From: Anagrus nilaparvatae
Lineage: Eukaryota > Arthropoda > Insecta > Hymenoptera > Mymaridae
Assembly: GCA_022575985.1 (NCBI GenBank)
Contig: JAKSXM010000263.1
Span: 5,622,001 to 5,686,000 of the forward strand
Direction of reading: 5' to 3'
DNA: 64,000 bases
Below are positions 34,371 through 44,456 of the stretch, in pieces. Both the position numbers and the translations under genes were made by a program. Each line of letters starts with the position of its first letter. Positions within the stretch are counted from its first letter, which is position 1. The notes below the pieces were generated by a model, which had not been told where the DNA came from, searched no databases, and saw only the letters and a list, made by a program, of their open reading frames with translations.

Positions 34371-36910
34371 ATGAGCATATCACGATAGTTTACGTGATTA
34401 CCTCAGCACTCATAACTCTTATCATGTTTTTGGTATAGCAGAAACAAGATTTGGTCCTGAAATCGATGATAACATCATTAATGTACCGGGATATAGTGTA
34501 ATAAGAAAAGATAGGAACACTCAAGGTGGTGGTATCCTATTATATATTCGTGATAATTTAAAAGCGAAAATTCTCTGTTCCTCAAATACCACGCAACTTG
34601 GTAAGCCACTTAAGATTGAGTACCTTTTCTGTTCGGTATGGGAAGGCAATTCTACTCCTACTCTAATTGCCCTTGTTTATCGTCCTCCTGATGTCTCCAT
34701 CAGGCGTGATGATAACCTAGAGAAACTTTTACATTCTCACCGCTCTGATTTCAGCCATAAGATAGTAATGGGTGACTGGAACGCCAACTTACTCGCTCCT
34801 CATAAATCTGACACTCGTTACTTAAATGATCTTATGAGTGATTTGTCATTAAAACTAGTAAACACAGGTCCAACTCATCATAACTCTGACAGTGATACAT
34901 GAATAGACTCCATTTTTGTTGACAACTGTGATAGTATTCAATGTTCTTCTCGTCTCTTACCAACATTCCCGAGTAGGCATGAAATAATATCTGTCACTAT
35001 TGACTTATTTTACCCTAATCCTTTTGACAGCTCTTACTCCTATAAGCCTCTTAATACCATAACTTCTCATGACATAAATTCAAACTTAGGTAAATTAGAC
35101 TGGTCACCCTATTCAACAAATGAAGATGCTTTTAGTATTGAACATGGTCTTAGTACCCTGACAAATAACTTACAGGATGTCATTAATACACTTGCTCCTA
35201 GTAAAACACTAAATATCCGTAAATCCAATTATCCGTGGATTGATACTGATCTTCGTTTATTACGTTCAAAACGAGACGCCACAAGAAGACGTTATGCCAG
35301 GACAGGTTCTCGGGGGCTTCTTAATGAATTCTTAACTTTGGCTAATAAATTTGAGGAGAAATCTGAGGCAGCTCGTCATGCTTATATGCACAATCGTATA
35401 TGCAGTGCTCTTGATTTAAAGAAAAATTTTTGGAAGGAGATGAGAATGTTGGGGTTGACTCCTAAGGTAAATGATGCTCTTCATGGCTTTTTACCTGAAG
35501 AGCTCAATGTATATTTCAGTTACATCTCAATATCCCCCACAGAAGATCTTTCTATTGCTTCTAATATAGTAGATAACGCTCCTCTAGACGGATTTGTTTT
35601 TAAGAAAGTATCAGTAAACGATGTGATACTAGCAGTCTCACATTTCAAGTCACAAGCTAAGGGTGATGATGGCCTCCCTCAAAGCATTATAGCCAAAGCT
35701 TTACCAACTATAGCTCCTCACTTAACGCTACTCTTCAATGCATCATTATTACAGGGAATATTTCCCCCAGCCTGGAAAAAATCATGTAAAACGGCAATAA
35801 AAAAAGTTCAAGTGCCTTCATCAACATCTGATTTTCGTCCTGTGGCATTACTATGTTTATTGTCGAAGGTCCTTGAGAAGCTTGCTCATGATCAGATGGT
35901 CCTCTTTTTAAATAAATCTAAAATATTAGATCAGTTTCAGACGGGATTTCGCAAGTTTCATAGTACCCAAACCGCGTTGTTAAAACTAACGGATGACATC
36001 AGAAAATAAGTTGGCTACTCTGCTGTTGCAATTTGACTTCTCAAAGGCCTTCGACAACGTTTCTCCCTCAAAGTTGCTAAAAAAGCTAAAGGACATTGGT
36101 TTTTCGAAGCAATTCCTTCAGTGGATATTGACATACATCACCGGTCGTTCCATGTGCGTAACATCTAAGGCAACTACATCCTCTTCTCGTGAAGTCAATA
36201 TTGGAGTACCTCAAGGGTCGGTGCTCGGTCCCCTTCTTTTTTGTATTTACATGAATGACCTAAAGGATCACCTGGGTGATGATGGCACTTTTAGGTTGCT
36301 GTATGCTGACGACCTTCAAATATATGTCCAGGTCCCTGTCAATGAGATTGATAATGGTATTTCTCGCTTGTCCGAATCTGCTAAAAAAGTTTCAGAGTGG
36401 GCACAGCATAACTGCTTGTCCCTTAACACCAAAAAGACGCAGGCAATTGTCTTTGGTTCTTCTAACACCATAAAGAAATTCAATGCCCTAAATATTTCCA
36501 ACATTCAGGTTAACAGTGTTGGTGACAAGGTTCCGTTTGTTGATGTTATAATTAGTCTAGGGGTAAAACTTGATAGTACTCTTTCATGGAGGCCTCAAGT
36601 ACTTCAAGTAACCAAAAACGTCAATAAAGTAATTTATTTTCTTAGAAATATCCGGCCTTGAACTTCAATCACTCTACGCAAGCGACTGGTCGAATCCCTT
36701 GTGCTCCCTCACCTTGACTATTGCAAAGTAGTATACTCTGATGTCTCCAATGAGTTGGGTATTCTACTGCAGAGACTAGCAAACTCTGGAATTAGATACA
36801 CCCATGGCATTGGGTGCAATGAGCATATCACTGCTTTCCGTAGAAAACTGCATTGGATGAGTAATTCAACTCGTACTGACTATTTCGCCTCTCTTATAAT
36901 GTATAGGATA
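34371..36910 (+). pseudogene. LINE ORF2: endonuclease plus reverse transcriptase
   Basis: One frame from 34371 to 36009 holds the APE-type endonuclease (GIAETR, GGGILLYIR, VYRPP, MGDWNAN) and the start of the reverse transcriptase (KGDDGLP, FRPVALL, FQTGFR). A stop at 34900-34902 interrupts it. A frameshift near 36000 moves to the frame of 35993-36661, which carries QFDFSKAFD, VPQGSVLGPLLF and the catalytic YADD (from about 36303). A TGA at 36659 and an in-phase continuation follow, to LIMYRI at 36910. The copy is inactive but young enough to align by eye. Confidence 0.88.
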
Positions 36911-37061
36911 TGTATGGTTGTATTGTAAGGTTCTTGTATTATTTTAGATTTTTTTGTATTAAAATTTTGAGCTTTTACTTTAAACTTTTCAATATTACAA
37001 TCGTAAATATTAATATTGTTTAAATCGTTTTGCCCAATTCCACCCAGAATTGGGCCCGAAT

Positions 37062-38822
37062 TTAGTTTAAATTATTCTTGTCATTTTGTAAATGTTGATC
37101 ATTTGTGCCATCAGAAAATCTTTGATTATTTCTATTATTATTAAAGTTACGATTTTCAAACGAGTTATTTTCGTATCGATTCTGATTTTGATAATTTCTG
37201 TTTGGTGAATAATTTCTTTGGTTATTATAATTTGAATTATTAAAATTGCGTTGTTCATATCTCATAGGTCTAAAATTATTATTATTACGTCCATTATTAT
37301 TACGATTAAAATTATTTCTATTGAAATCATTATTACGTACAATATTAGCATTAAATCGGGGTGTCTCGTTTATATTTTCATATTGTCGAGAAAAATCTCT
37401 GTTTGCATTAAAATTCCTAAAATTATTGTATCTAAAAGTATTAAAGTTCCTATTATTTGGAAAACCAGGCACGTAATATTTTGCTCTATAATATGGATTA
37501 GATAAATTCATATTCATATTTCGCGTATAATTATCATTCCATCCGGGATTGCCTTGTAAATTATTTTGTTCGTTGTTTATGATTTGTAAAGCTTCGAGAA
37601 GTTGCGGCAAACGTAAACATTTGTTTGTCTCATGCTGTGTTGAATTACAAAGCGAACATGGTGCTATATTTATTACTTTAGTAGGACAATTTTTAGAATC
37701 ATGTAATAATGATTTACAAATACTGCAATTTACTTTTGCTGCCATAGCCGCTCTTACCATATATTCTTTTAGTTCCTCTTCATCTTCATCAGAGTCATAA
37801 TTATTATTTTTCTTGTAAACATAAGATTTTTTTAGTCTATCGTAAGCCATTCCATCTTGGCCCTTAACAGCTTGATCTCGTCCTTCTAATTTTATAGCAA
37901 AATTAACTGCTTCTGCTAACGTTTTTGGATTTCTAGCCAAAATTCTATGTTCTGGTGGATCTCGAAGACCATACAAGAAACAATCCAATGCTTCCTTCTT
38001 AATTTTTTCTTTACATCTTTGTTTTTCGTGGTTGTCTAAATCAGTAGAAGCTTCATAAATAATCATCAGTTTTTGCTCTAGCATTTGTACTCTAATTGCA
38101 TAATCTTCTACTGGTTCATTTTTATATTGAAATATGCTTCTTAGTTTAGATTTTACCGTATCCCCATCTTGCATAGCCCCAAATTGTAATTTAAGAGCTT
38201 TTATAAAATCTGCGAGAGAGTCATAGCTAAGGACTGAACCTCCAAAGATTCGACCTGCCTTACCTTTTAATTTTCTTGAAAGAATTTGTAGAATGTGTTG
38301 TTCACTCTCAGGACCATATGATAATAATAAGTTTTCCAAGGATTTACAAAACGCGTAAAGATTATGATGCTGACCCTCATAGTCAGAAATAAAATTAATC
38401 GCATCTTTAAAGGATAATAAATTACTTCTCATTCTTAGATTTTTCCTAACTGGGGTTCTTAAATCAAGATCATTTAAATCAAATGCTGCCAGATAATCCT
38501 CCCAACTTTTCTTTAATCCTGCAACCCCACATTCATCCTTTTTTGTATGCTCTTCAATATTATTATGTAAAATATCATCATCAAACTGCCAATTTTTCTT
38601 ATCTAAATTTAATTTTGGCTTACGTAAAATATTATTTTTTTGCCTTGTCCCGTTAGTGGCATTTTGAGTTATTTGTTGAAATGTATTATCAGATATAACA
38701 ATATGGTCAGCATTTGTATAATCGGGATTAAGTAGATTCTTTGCGGTTGTTAAAACCGTATCAGGGCTAGTATCATCACCAAATATTTCTGGTTGTTCCC
38801 TCCAATCCTTACTATTTGCCAT
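37062..38822 (-). CDS. Intact gypsy-type Gag, 586 aa
   Basis: A single open frame with an ATG. Residues about 130-330 form the capsid-like region (LLSFKDAINFISDYEGQ, FQYKNEPVEDYAIRVQMLEQ, LYGLRDPPEH). Two CCHC-type knuckles follow, CSICKSLLHDSKNC and CSLCNSTQHETNKC. The last 130 residues are extremely Asn/Arg/Phe-rich. Gag would package element RNA into particles. The frame has no stops or shifts although all of pol is absent, so it may be kept by use in trans or may simply be young. It ends about 150 bp before the element's 3' edge. Confidence 0.82.
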   Translation of the reverse strand: MANSKDWREQPEIFGDDTSPDTVLTTAKNLLNPDYTNADHIVISDNTFQQITQNATNGTRQKNNILRKPKLNLDKKNWQFDDDILHNNIEEHTKKDECGVAGLKKSWEDYLAAFDLNDLDLRTPVRKNLRMRSNLLSFKDAINFISDYEGQHHNLYAFCKSLENLLLSYGPESEQHILQILSRKLKGKAGRIFGGSVLSYDSLADFIKALKLQFGAMQDGDTVKSKLRSIFQYKNEPVEDYAIRVQMLEQKLMIIYEASTDLDNHEKQRCKEKIKKEALDCFLYGLRDPPEHRILARNPKTLAEAVNFAIKLEGRDQAVKGQDGMAYDRLKKSYVYKKNNNYDSDEDEEELKEYMVRAAMAAKVNCSICKSLLHDSKNCPTKVINIAPCSLCNSTQHETNKCLRLPQLLEALQIINNEQNNLQGNPGWNDNYTRNMNMNLSNPYYRAKYYVPGFPNNRNFNTFRYNNFRNFNANRDFSRQYENINETPRFNANIVRNNDFNRNNFNRNNNGRNNNNFRPMRYEQRNFNNSNYNNQRNYSPNRNYQNQNRYENNSFENRNFNNNRNNQRFSDGTNDQHLQNDKNNLN

Positions 38823-39193
38823 GATTTATTTATTGAATTATGATTCAAATTTATTATGTAAAATTTTATAAATATATTTTTGATAAATAATTTTCGTAAT
38901 CTTTGTATAGAAATATTTTGTATGCTTCCCTTCAAGTAACTATTATTTATATATTTTTTTATTCAAATATTAATATTTTAGTTGATTTATATAATTTTAA
39001 TCCCTGGTAAAAATTTTTTTTTTATAAATGATATTTTCTATATTATCTCAAAAGTACTTTCAATATATACTTCTATTAGTAATGTGTAATAACATGTAAT
39101 AGTAAATCAGTGTAGAGAAATAAAAATATAAAATAATTTTATACTTATCTCTTACACAGTGATTACTACGAAGCTCCGGATATCCATTAAAGC

Positions 39194-39454
39194 TTAGATG
39201 TGCCGTTCTATAGAGGGCTCCTTTTGCTTAGGTTTGCTGAAATCGACAAAGTCCTTCACTGGAGTAGTTCTCTTGAACAACTTGAGTCCACAATCCTTGC
39301 TTTTGACGTAATAAGCTTTTTCCTCTGCTTTAAATACCTTCAAATCCAACCGAGTCCCGAAGTACCGGAACCACTTGTTACGAATCTTAGTAAGGGACCA
39401 AAATATCGAAATTTGTGGTATATCGTTGATTTCTTGATGTTGTTCGGCTTTCAC
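39194..39454 (-). CDS. Short unrecognised frame upstream of gag
   Basis: About 86 codons without an ATG (first codon GTG), containing ISIFWSLTKIRNKWFRYFG and KLFKRTTPVKDFVDF. It lies just after the LTR-like leader and before gag, on the same strand. It might be an upstream exon, a small accessory frame or a chance frame. I do not recognise it. Confidence 0.3.
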   Translation of the reverse strand: MKAEQHQEINDIPQISIFWSLTKIRNKWFRYFGTRLDLKVFKAEEKAYYVKSKDCGLKLFKRTTPVKDFVDFSKPKQKEPSIERHI

Positions 39455-39469
39455 TTTTGTTGGCGATTA

Positions 39470-40282
39470 TAAGGTACTCTCGGACCTTTATTGGTATTTT
39501 TCGGATATGAAAGGTAGGCAGCGAAATAAATTAACAAGTATTATTGATATTATACTTTAATCACGATAAATAGATATCGAGGAAGACTATTACACACTAC
39601 TGGGATAAAGAGAAAATACTATGTAAGAGCTCGATAGCAAGAGCCAAACTTAAGTGTTAAACGTAAGCACCCAACGTAAGAGAGCCCAGTCATCCTGAAA
39701 CACGCTTTATATACCCTTTCTGGTAGGAGTGACAATATTTTCCTAAGGCTGGGTTTTAAGTCTCCGCCTAGTTTTTGATTGGTTGCTAAGTGGGATTTCG
39801 AAAGCTTATAGGTCAGTTGCTAGATTCCATTTTGGATGAGATATTGATTTTTATGTATTTTAAGGATGGTGAGCTTTTTAATTAACTTAGTTTTATGACT
39901 ATTAAGGGTGTGTTTTAAGGGTGCGTTTTAAGGGTGCGTTTTATTGTTGTTGCGTGTCTGTATTTAGGGTGTATTTATATTAATCTTGCATGACTGTCTA
40001 GAGAGTCTGATCTTTTGACTGTCTGCAAAGGGAGTGCTACTTTGCATGTCTACTGAGGGTGCGTTACTTTTGCATGTCTACGGAGGGTGAGTAATATACT
40101 ATATGTTTTATGATATCATTAGGGTTGGGTCCGTTATTATAGAGGAGCTTTTTATGTCTGATCAGTCTAAAAATAGTTATCGATTTAGTATAAATATAGT
40201 AGGGTGGTTTGAAATTAATTTTTGGTATATGGGTGTGTTTAGATGGGTGTATTATATGGGTAAATCCCCTATTTCCTTCACA
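39470..40282 (-). repeat. LTR-like leader of the gag-only element
   Basis: On the minus strand it begins TGTGAAGGAAATAGGG and includes GC-containing tandem phrases (AAAACGCACCCTT three times, and CATGCAAAGTA/CCCT blocks). A TATA box follows, then a transcribed-looking region with AATAAA. The 3' border is uncertain because no second LTR is available for comparison. Confidence 0.5.
39705..39713 (-). promoter_or_regulatory. TATA box in the LTR-like leader
   Basis: The minus strand reads TATATAAAG, about 880 bp upstream of the gag ATG. It would start the element transcript near 39680. Confidence 0.55.
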
Positions 40283-40528
40283 ATAGTTCGTTTAAAAGAA
40301 CCTCCTATTTTGCTACCATTATTCAAGCCTTATAAGCCTGATAGGCCAGTTCGTGGTCCCCGTAAAGACTTAGATCCTACCACAGTTACAACTGATTGGA
40401 GCATAAATTCATTTCAGGTAAAGTACTCAAACTTTTGGAACAAAATTCCTTCCTGCATTCGTGACCTGCACTCATTTGATTTATTTAAAAAAGCAATAAG
40501 GCAGTATCTTTATAAATTAGATGCCTAA
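40283..40528 (+). pseudogene. LINE ORF2 C-terminus, after the insertion
   Basis: The frame resumes with VRLKEPPILLPLFKPY and DRPVRGPRKDL, then FWNKIPSCIRDL, and ends KLDA plus stop. This is the characteristic C-terminal end of this LINE group's ORF2 and continues directly from LIMYRI at 36910. Confidence 0.88.
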
Positions 40529-40748
40529 CACTGTTTAACAACAGCTTGACTAAATTAATATTAATTAATTTTGTTATTTAATTATTTATTTACAAATTTT
40601 AACCTATTTATTTATTTGTTGACTAGTTAATAAAATTCTATTGACAAATTTTAATACATACTAATTGACTATTGACTGATTGTTGCTATGGTTAACTTAT
40701 TTATTTTATTTAGTTTTTGAAACAGTATTCATATCAAATTATATCATA

Positions 40749-42085
40749 TCTTACTACTATATATATTTGAAAATTTATTTGTGTGTCTGTGTGTGTGTGT
40801 GTGTGTATTATCATCAGGGCCAAACCAGTGAACGAAATTATATAAAACCGGTGTCAAATTAAAGAAAAAATGTCCGCGAGTGACATAGGCCATAGTTTTG
40901 CGATTCAGCTATCTTACTTTTGGAGATATTCAATTTTTAGTGTTTTTGAACTTGATAAAATTTTTAAAAATTTTTAACAAAAAATAAAATATCTTGAGAC
41001 AATCGAAAAATTTTACTGTAACACTTTGTAGTATTCGATTTGGTACCAATTCTTGCGTATTCTCCTAAATTTTTATTCAAAACGGAGGTATCTTTAAAAT
41101 TTTATAAAATATTTTTGAAGCTAGTCCGAAAATTTTTAAAAATTTTTTTACTTTTTGTGGTATTTATAATCATCTATTTGTGAGTCTGTGTGTGTATGTG
41201 TTTCATCATCAGGGTCGAATCAATGTCAAAATGAAGTATCAAAATATAGAAAAAAAGTCAGCGGGTGACATAGGCCATAGTTTTGAAACTCAGTTACCGT
41301 ACTTTTGGAGATATTCAATTTTTACTATTTTTGGAAAAAATAAAATTTTTTGAAAATTTGCTTAAAAAGTGAAATAACTTCTAAATATGATAAAATTTTT
41401 GGTATTACTCGATTCGGCACTAATTTATATGTATTCAGATAAATTTGCATAAAAAACGGACGCTTCTTTAAAAATGTGTAAAATTTCTTTGATTTTTCAA
41501 AAAAAATTTTCGATAATTTGCAGTAAAATAAAAAAAAAAGAGAAAAATTCAAGAAATTTTATAGATTCTTTACTGTATTATTTGCAATTTATATTTGTTT
41601 ACGCTACAAACTGTTAGGACTATAAAGAGGCCCCTCTGGAAATTATTTGATAAATTTTTATTATGAGACCTTAAATTCTCTAGATCAAAAAATATCGAAA
41701 AAATTGCATATCCAGTTAATAACACGAAGTTTAAATTATGAAATCACTAGCCGGCTAACATGATTCATAATAGGTCTTGAAGTCTCTAAGTCTATAGAAT
41801 ACCAAAATAATACACGAGATACTAATACTAAAATGCTAGATTCTGTTGGATTCCATAAGAAATAAATTATCTTCGGGATTAGAAATAGCCTCTCCAATAC
41901 CTTTTCAAATATTTTTCCTTAATTAATAATTTTAACTTTACTGGGGATAGAACTAGGCTCTTCTGAAAACTCTTAATGTGTTTGCATAATTATAAATGTG
42001 CAGTGAAACATGATTTTCTTAAGCAACAGAAACAAAAGTAAATGCAATACAGGGGGGGCGGAGCCCCCCCTCCAACTTTTGCTAG
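40749..42085 (+). mobile_element. Helitron-like element, non-autonomous
   Basis: The start TCTTACTACTATATATATTT follows an A. The end has the hairpin GGGGGGGCGGAGCCCCCCC (42052-42070), 11 bases, then CTAG and T. The total is 1337 bp. The start resembles the TC(C/T)TACTAATATTATAAA starts familiar from insect Helitrons. No helicase is encoded. It sits in the 3'UTR of the LINE. Confidence 0.75.
40780..41560 (+). repeat. Tandem duplication of ~390 bp inside the Helitron
   Basis: The block (GT)n, then ATCATCAGGG, GACATAGGCCATAGTTTTG and TTTTGGAGATATTCAATTTTTA, occurs from about 40780 and again from about 41172. A third, diverged copy lies outside at 50080-50330, sharing AAAACGGAGGTATCTTTGAA. Confidence 0.8.
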
Positions 42086-42259
42086 TTACTTATATTTTTA
42101 TTAACTAATTTTACCTCAATTTTATTTATATATAAATTATTTATTTAAATTAAACAATTTATGTTAATTAGAGCTATAATAATAATAACTATGTAAGAGT
42201 GTAACTAGTTTTGTACAATACAAATAAAGGAAATAATAATAATAATAATAATAATAATA

Positions 42260-42670
42260 CAGTGGAACCTCCCATAACCGGATCATTTAAAATCACTAGT
42301 AGTCCGGATATTAGAATTATCCGGATACGGGAGCAACTGCAATTTTTTAATAAATGATTGAGGATAAAAAGATTTATTTTAACAAAATTTTTTTTTTCTT
42401 TAAAATTTTTCTCATTATTTATCTAAGCAAACTGTAAATATTTTAATGTTTTTTTTACAATCAAAAATATAAAAAACATAATTTATTTATCCATATTTAT
42501 TTATATTCTCCTTGGTGTTGTCATCTTAAAGTTTCAAATTGAAATAAACTATTTTAAAATGTACAAATTTTCATAAATTTAAAATTAAAAAAAAAAAAAA
42601 ATATCCTGAACACCGATCCGGATATGGGAGGGTCCGGTTACGGGAGATCCGGTTATGGGAGGTTCCACTG
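42260..42670. mobile_element. pogo/Tigger-like MITE
   Basis: The ends CAGTGGAACCTCCCATAA and its complement are flanked by TA on each side (42258-42259, 42671-42672). The CAGT...GAACCTC end and TA target are typical of pogo-group Tc1/mariner elements. At 411 bp it has no transposase. It lies in the (AAT)n tail of the LINE. GC-bearing inner repeats (CCGGAT) run about 80 bp at each end. Confidence 0.85.
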
Positions 42671-42672
42671 TA

Positions 42673-43632
42673 GTTTCATTATCCGATACGTAAAAGATAT
42701 CGAAATTTTTTTTATTTCCTATCGCTATTTTAGGACAATAGTGATTATATTAGTTACGATACTTTTTTATCGACAAATTTTTTATCGCTAAATTTTTGTT
42801 ACAACTTAAAAATCATTCCAAAATTATCTTTCAATCTTCCCAAAAATAAAAACAAGTTGGTCAATAATGTGATTTAAACTAAAAATGCGTATGGTGAAAA
42901 AAATTTTTGTGATGCGTTTTAACCCAGAATGGCGGCCAATTTTATGATTATCATAGACAGATCAGACGAGGGGCCAATGAGGTTAAAAGTTAGTGTTTCT
43001 TTGAAAATTACAAAAAAACCCTGTTTTATAATATTGAGCCCTGCGTCTCTACGCCCAGAAGGCTCATTTGAATTCACGGAGAGAAGCCAACATGTTTTTT
43101 CAACATAATTAACTCTGATAATGTTGATAAATAATTACCACTTATTTTCATCTAAACTCGCAAAAATTTAAAAAGAAAAAATAAATCATGTATAACTTAA
43201 TAATGCATTTTTAACGTAGGTTAGAGTAACATAATCTATTTTGTATGTGAGAAATTTGTCCGAAAGAGCAAAATGAATGACGACAAATGGTGTTCAAAAT
43301 ATTTATCTATTCTCAAAGGGAAATTTACTCAAAGGCCCTCTCTTATATTTTATGATAATCATTTCTACTATACATTTTTTTTATAGCCGGTGTAATTATG
43401 TCTTTAAGATACAATTACCCCAGCTACACCAACAAATGTCTAGCAGACATGATTATCATAAAAGAAGATTATGTGCTGGTGTAGAGAGGGCCAAAGCCGA
43501 GCTTATACGAAATTCTTTATCATATATATCTAGAGTCTAAAAAGTTGATGTTCGGTATTATTGTCGTACATACATAAAAAAATATTACGAATAAAGTTTG
43601 TACGTACAGACATATTTTTTGAAGAAGTTTCT
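42673..43632. other. Non-coding, with repeats
   Basis: 42985-43115 is a forward copy of the ATTGAGCC repeat (see 18185). About 43335-43495 is an imperfect palindrome (GGCCCTCTC...ATGATAATCAT and its complement) centred near 43413. The 87-codon frame at 43277-43540 lies across this palindrome and is probably not a gene. Confidence 0.45.
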
Positions 43633-43905
43633 TCATTTAAACTTTGAATTAATTTTTTTATGGTAGGATTCTTGGTAATTGTTTGTGCGATCTTTCCACA
43701 TCCACACAGAGAAGATATCCGGCTTTACTCTTTTTAACCATTCGTTGTTAAAATATGTAAAAAATTTCTCCCATCTATCTCGTTGGATTTTTGTAGTCCC
43801 TGTTTGTGGGTGCTTTTTTCTAACATCTGCACACAATTTTTTGAAGGCAGCTTTTATGTTCTTTTGAGGAAGCAGCGCCAAGTTAATAAATTTTTTTAAA
43901 AACGA
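43633..43905 (-). pseudogene. MULE transposase C-terminal fragment
   Basis: The minus-strand frame reads LALLPQKNIKAAFKKL, then FFTYFNNEWLKRV and RTNNYQESYHKKIN. The W-x-R-V...RTNN-x-x-E-x-x-H pattern is the conserved C-terminal block of MULE-type transposases. The catalytic acids further upstream are absent and no terminal repeats were found. It may be one exon of a longer gene whose 3' exons could be those at 33615-34306, beyond the LINE nest. The splice phase between the two could not be matched. Confidence 0.65.
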
Positions 43906-44310
43906 ATGACCAACTGGATCTTTTTTTTTTATTATCTTTTTTTTTCGCTACTTTTAATGAGCGAGCCTTTCTGTAAATCGCCTCGAAAATTTATAGTGTA
44001 TAGATGATTTAAAGAAACATTCAAGCATGCAAGCAAAATACATATATGCAGTTACTTTTATGTCAGATCAGCAGTGGCAGGGTAAGAAGTTTTTAACCTA
44101 TTTCACTCTAAATTTAAAGCTCTTCGATTAATTTTCTAGGTCGCAGTAAAATTGTCTAGGTCGCATTAACTTGTAATGGTTGTACTCGTTTAATTGTAAA
44201 ATAATTTTTTCCCAAAATATGTTTAGGGATTTTCGAATCGAATCTCCTGCCGGTGTATTGTCATAAATAGTTTACTCCCTCGTCATTTTTCAAATATACC
44301 CACCTGAAGA
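43906..44310. other. AT-rich spacer
   Basis: No gene is recognised. Confidence 0.4.
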
Positions 44311-44456
44311 TAAAGACGTCTTTTTTCACATCCTGAATCACGTCATTTTTCACATCCTAAAAGACGTCCTTTTTCACATCCTAAAACACGTCCGATTATG
44401 AGAATTTCGGACGTGAAAAAAGACGTGATTTAGGATGTGAAAAAAGACGTCTTTAT
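44311..44456. repeat. Hairpin made of ~28 bp GACGT repeats
   Basis: Three tandem copies of GACGTCTTTTTTCACATCCT-like units are followed by inverted units. The outer 34 bp (44311-44344) pair with the last 34 with one mismatch. The centre is near 44390. This makes a strong stem with repeated ACGTC/GACGT cores. Confidence 0.85.

Larger units (their letters stand above)
36911..40282 (-). mobile_element. Gag-only LTR-type element inserted in the LINE
   Basis: The LINE reading frame breaks after ATA at 36910 and resumes at ATA 40283-40285 (YRI | VRLKEPP), so the inserted block is 3372 bp. It starts TG and ends CA, with only a 3 bp ATA duplication. On the minus strand it has an LTR-like leader with a TATA box, a short frame and an intact gag, but no protease, reverse transcriptase or integrase and no recognisable second LTR. 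It may be an internally deleted gypsy element with a decayed 3' LTR. Confidence 0.65.
34369..42258 (+). mobile_element. LINE (Jockey/CR1-like), 5'-truncated and twice interrupted
   Basis: Endonuclease and reverse transcriptase occupy 34371-36910, the C-terminus 40283-40528, and the 3'UTR 40529-40748 plus 42086-42258. Removing the insertions at 36911-40282 and 40749-42085 gives about 3.2 kb. The 3' end has AATAAA (42223-42228) and an (AAT)n tail, the usual simple-repeat tail of such LINEs. The link of 42086-42258 to this LINE is inferred from the tail and from the Helitron ends. ORF1 and the start of the endonuclease are missing. Confidence 0.8.

Noticed and set aside
40790..40810. (GT)n microsatellite as an independent feature
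   Set aside because: It is part of the start of the Helitron's internal repeat and is better described there.
43277..43540. 87-codon frame
   Set aside because: It spans an imperfect palindrome and its composition follows the repeat rather than a protein family.
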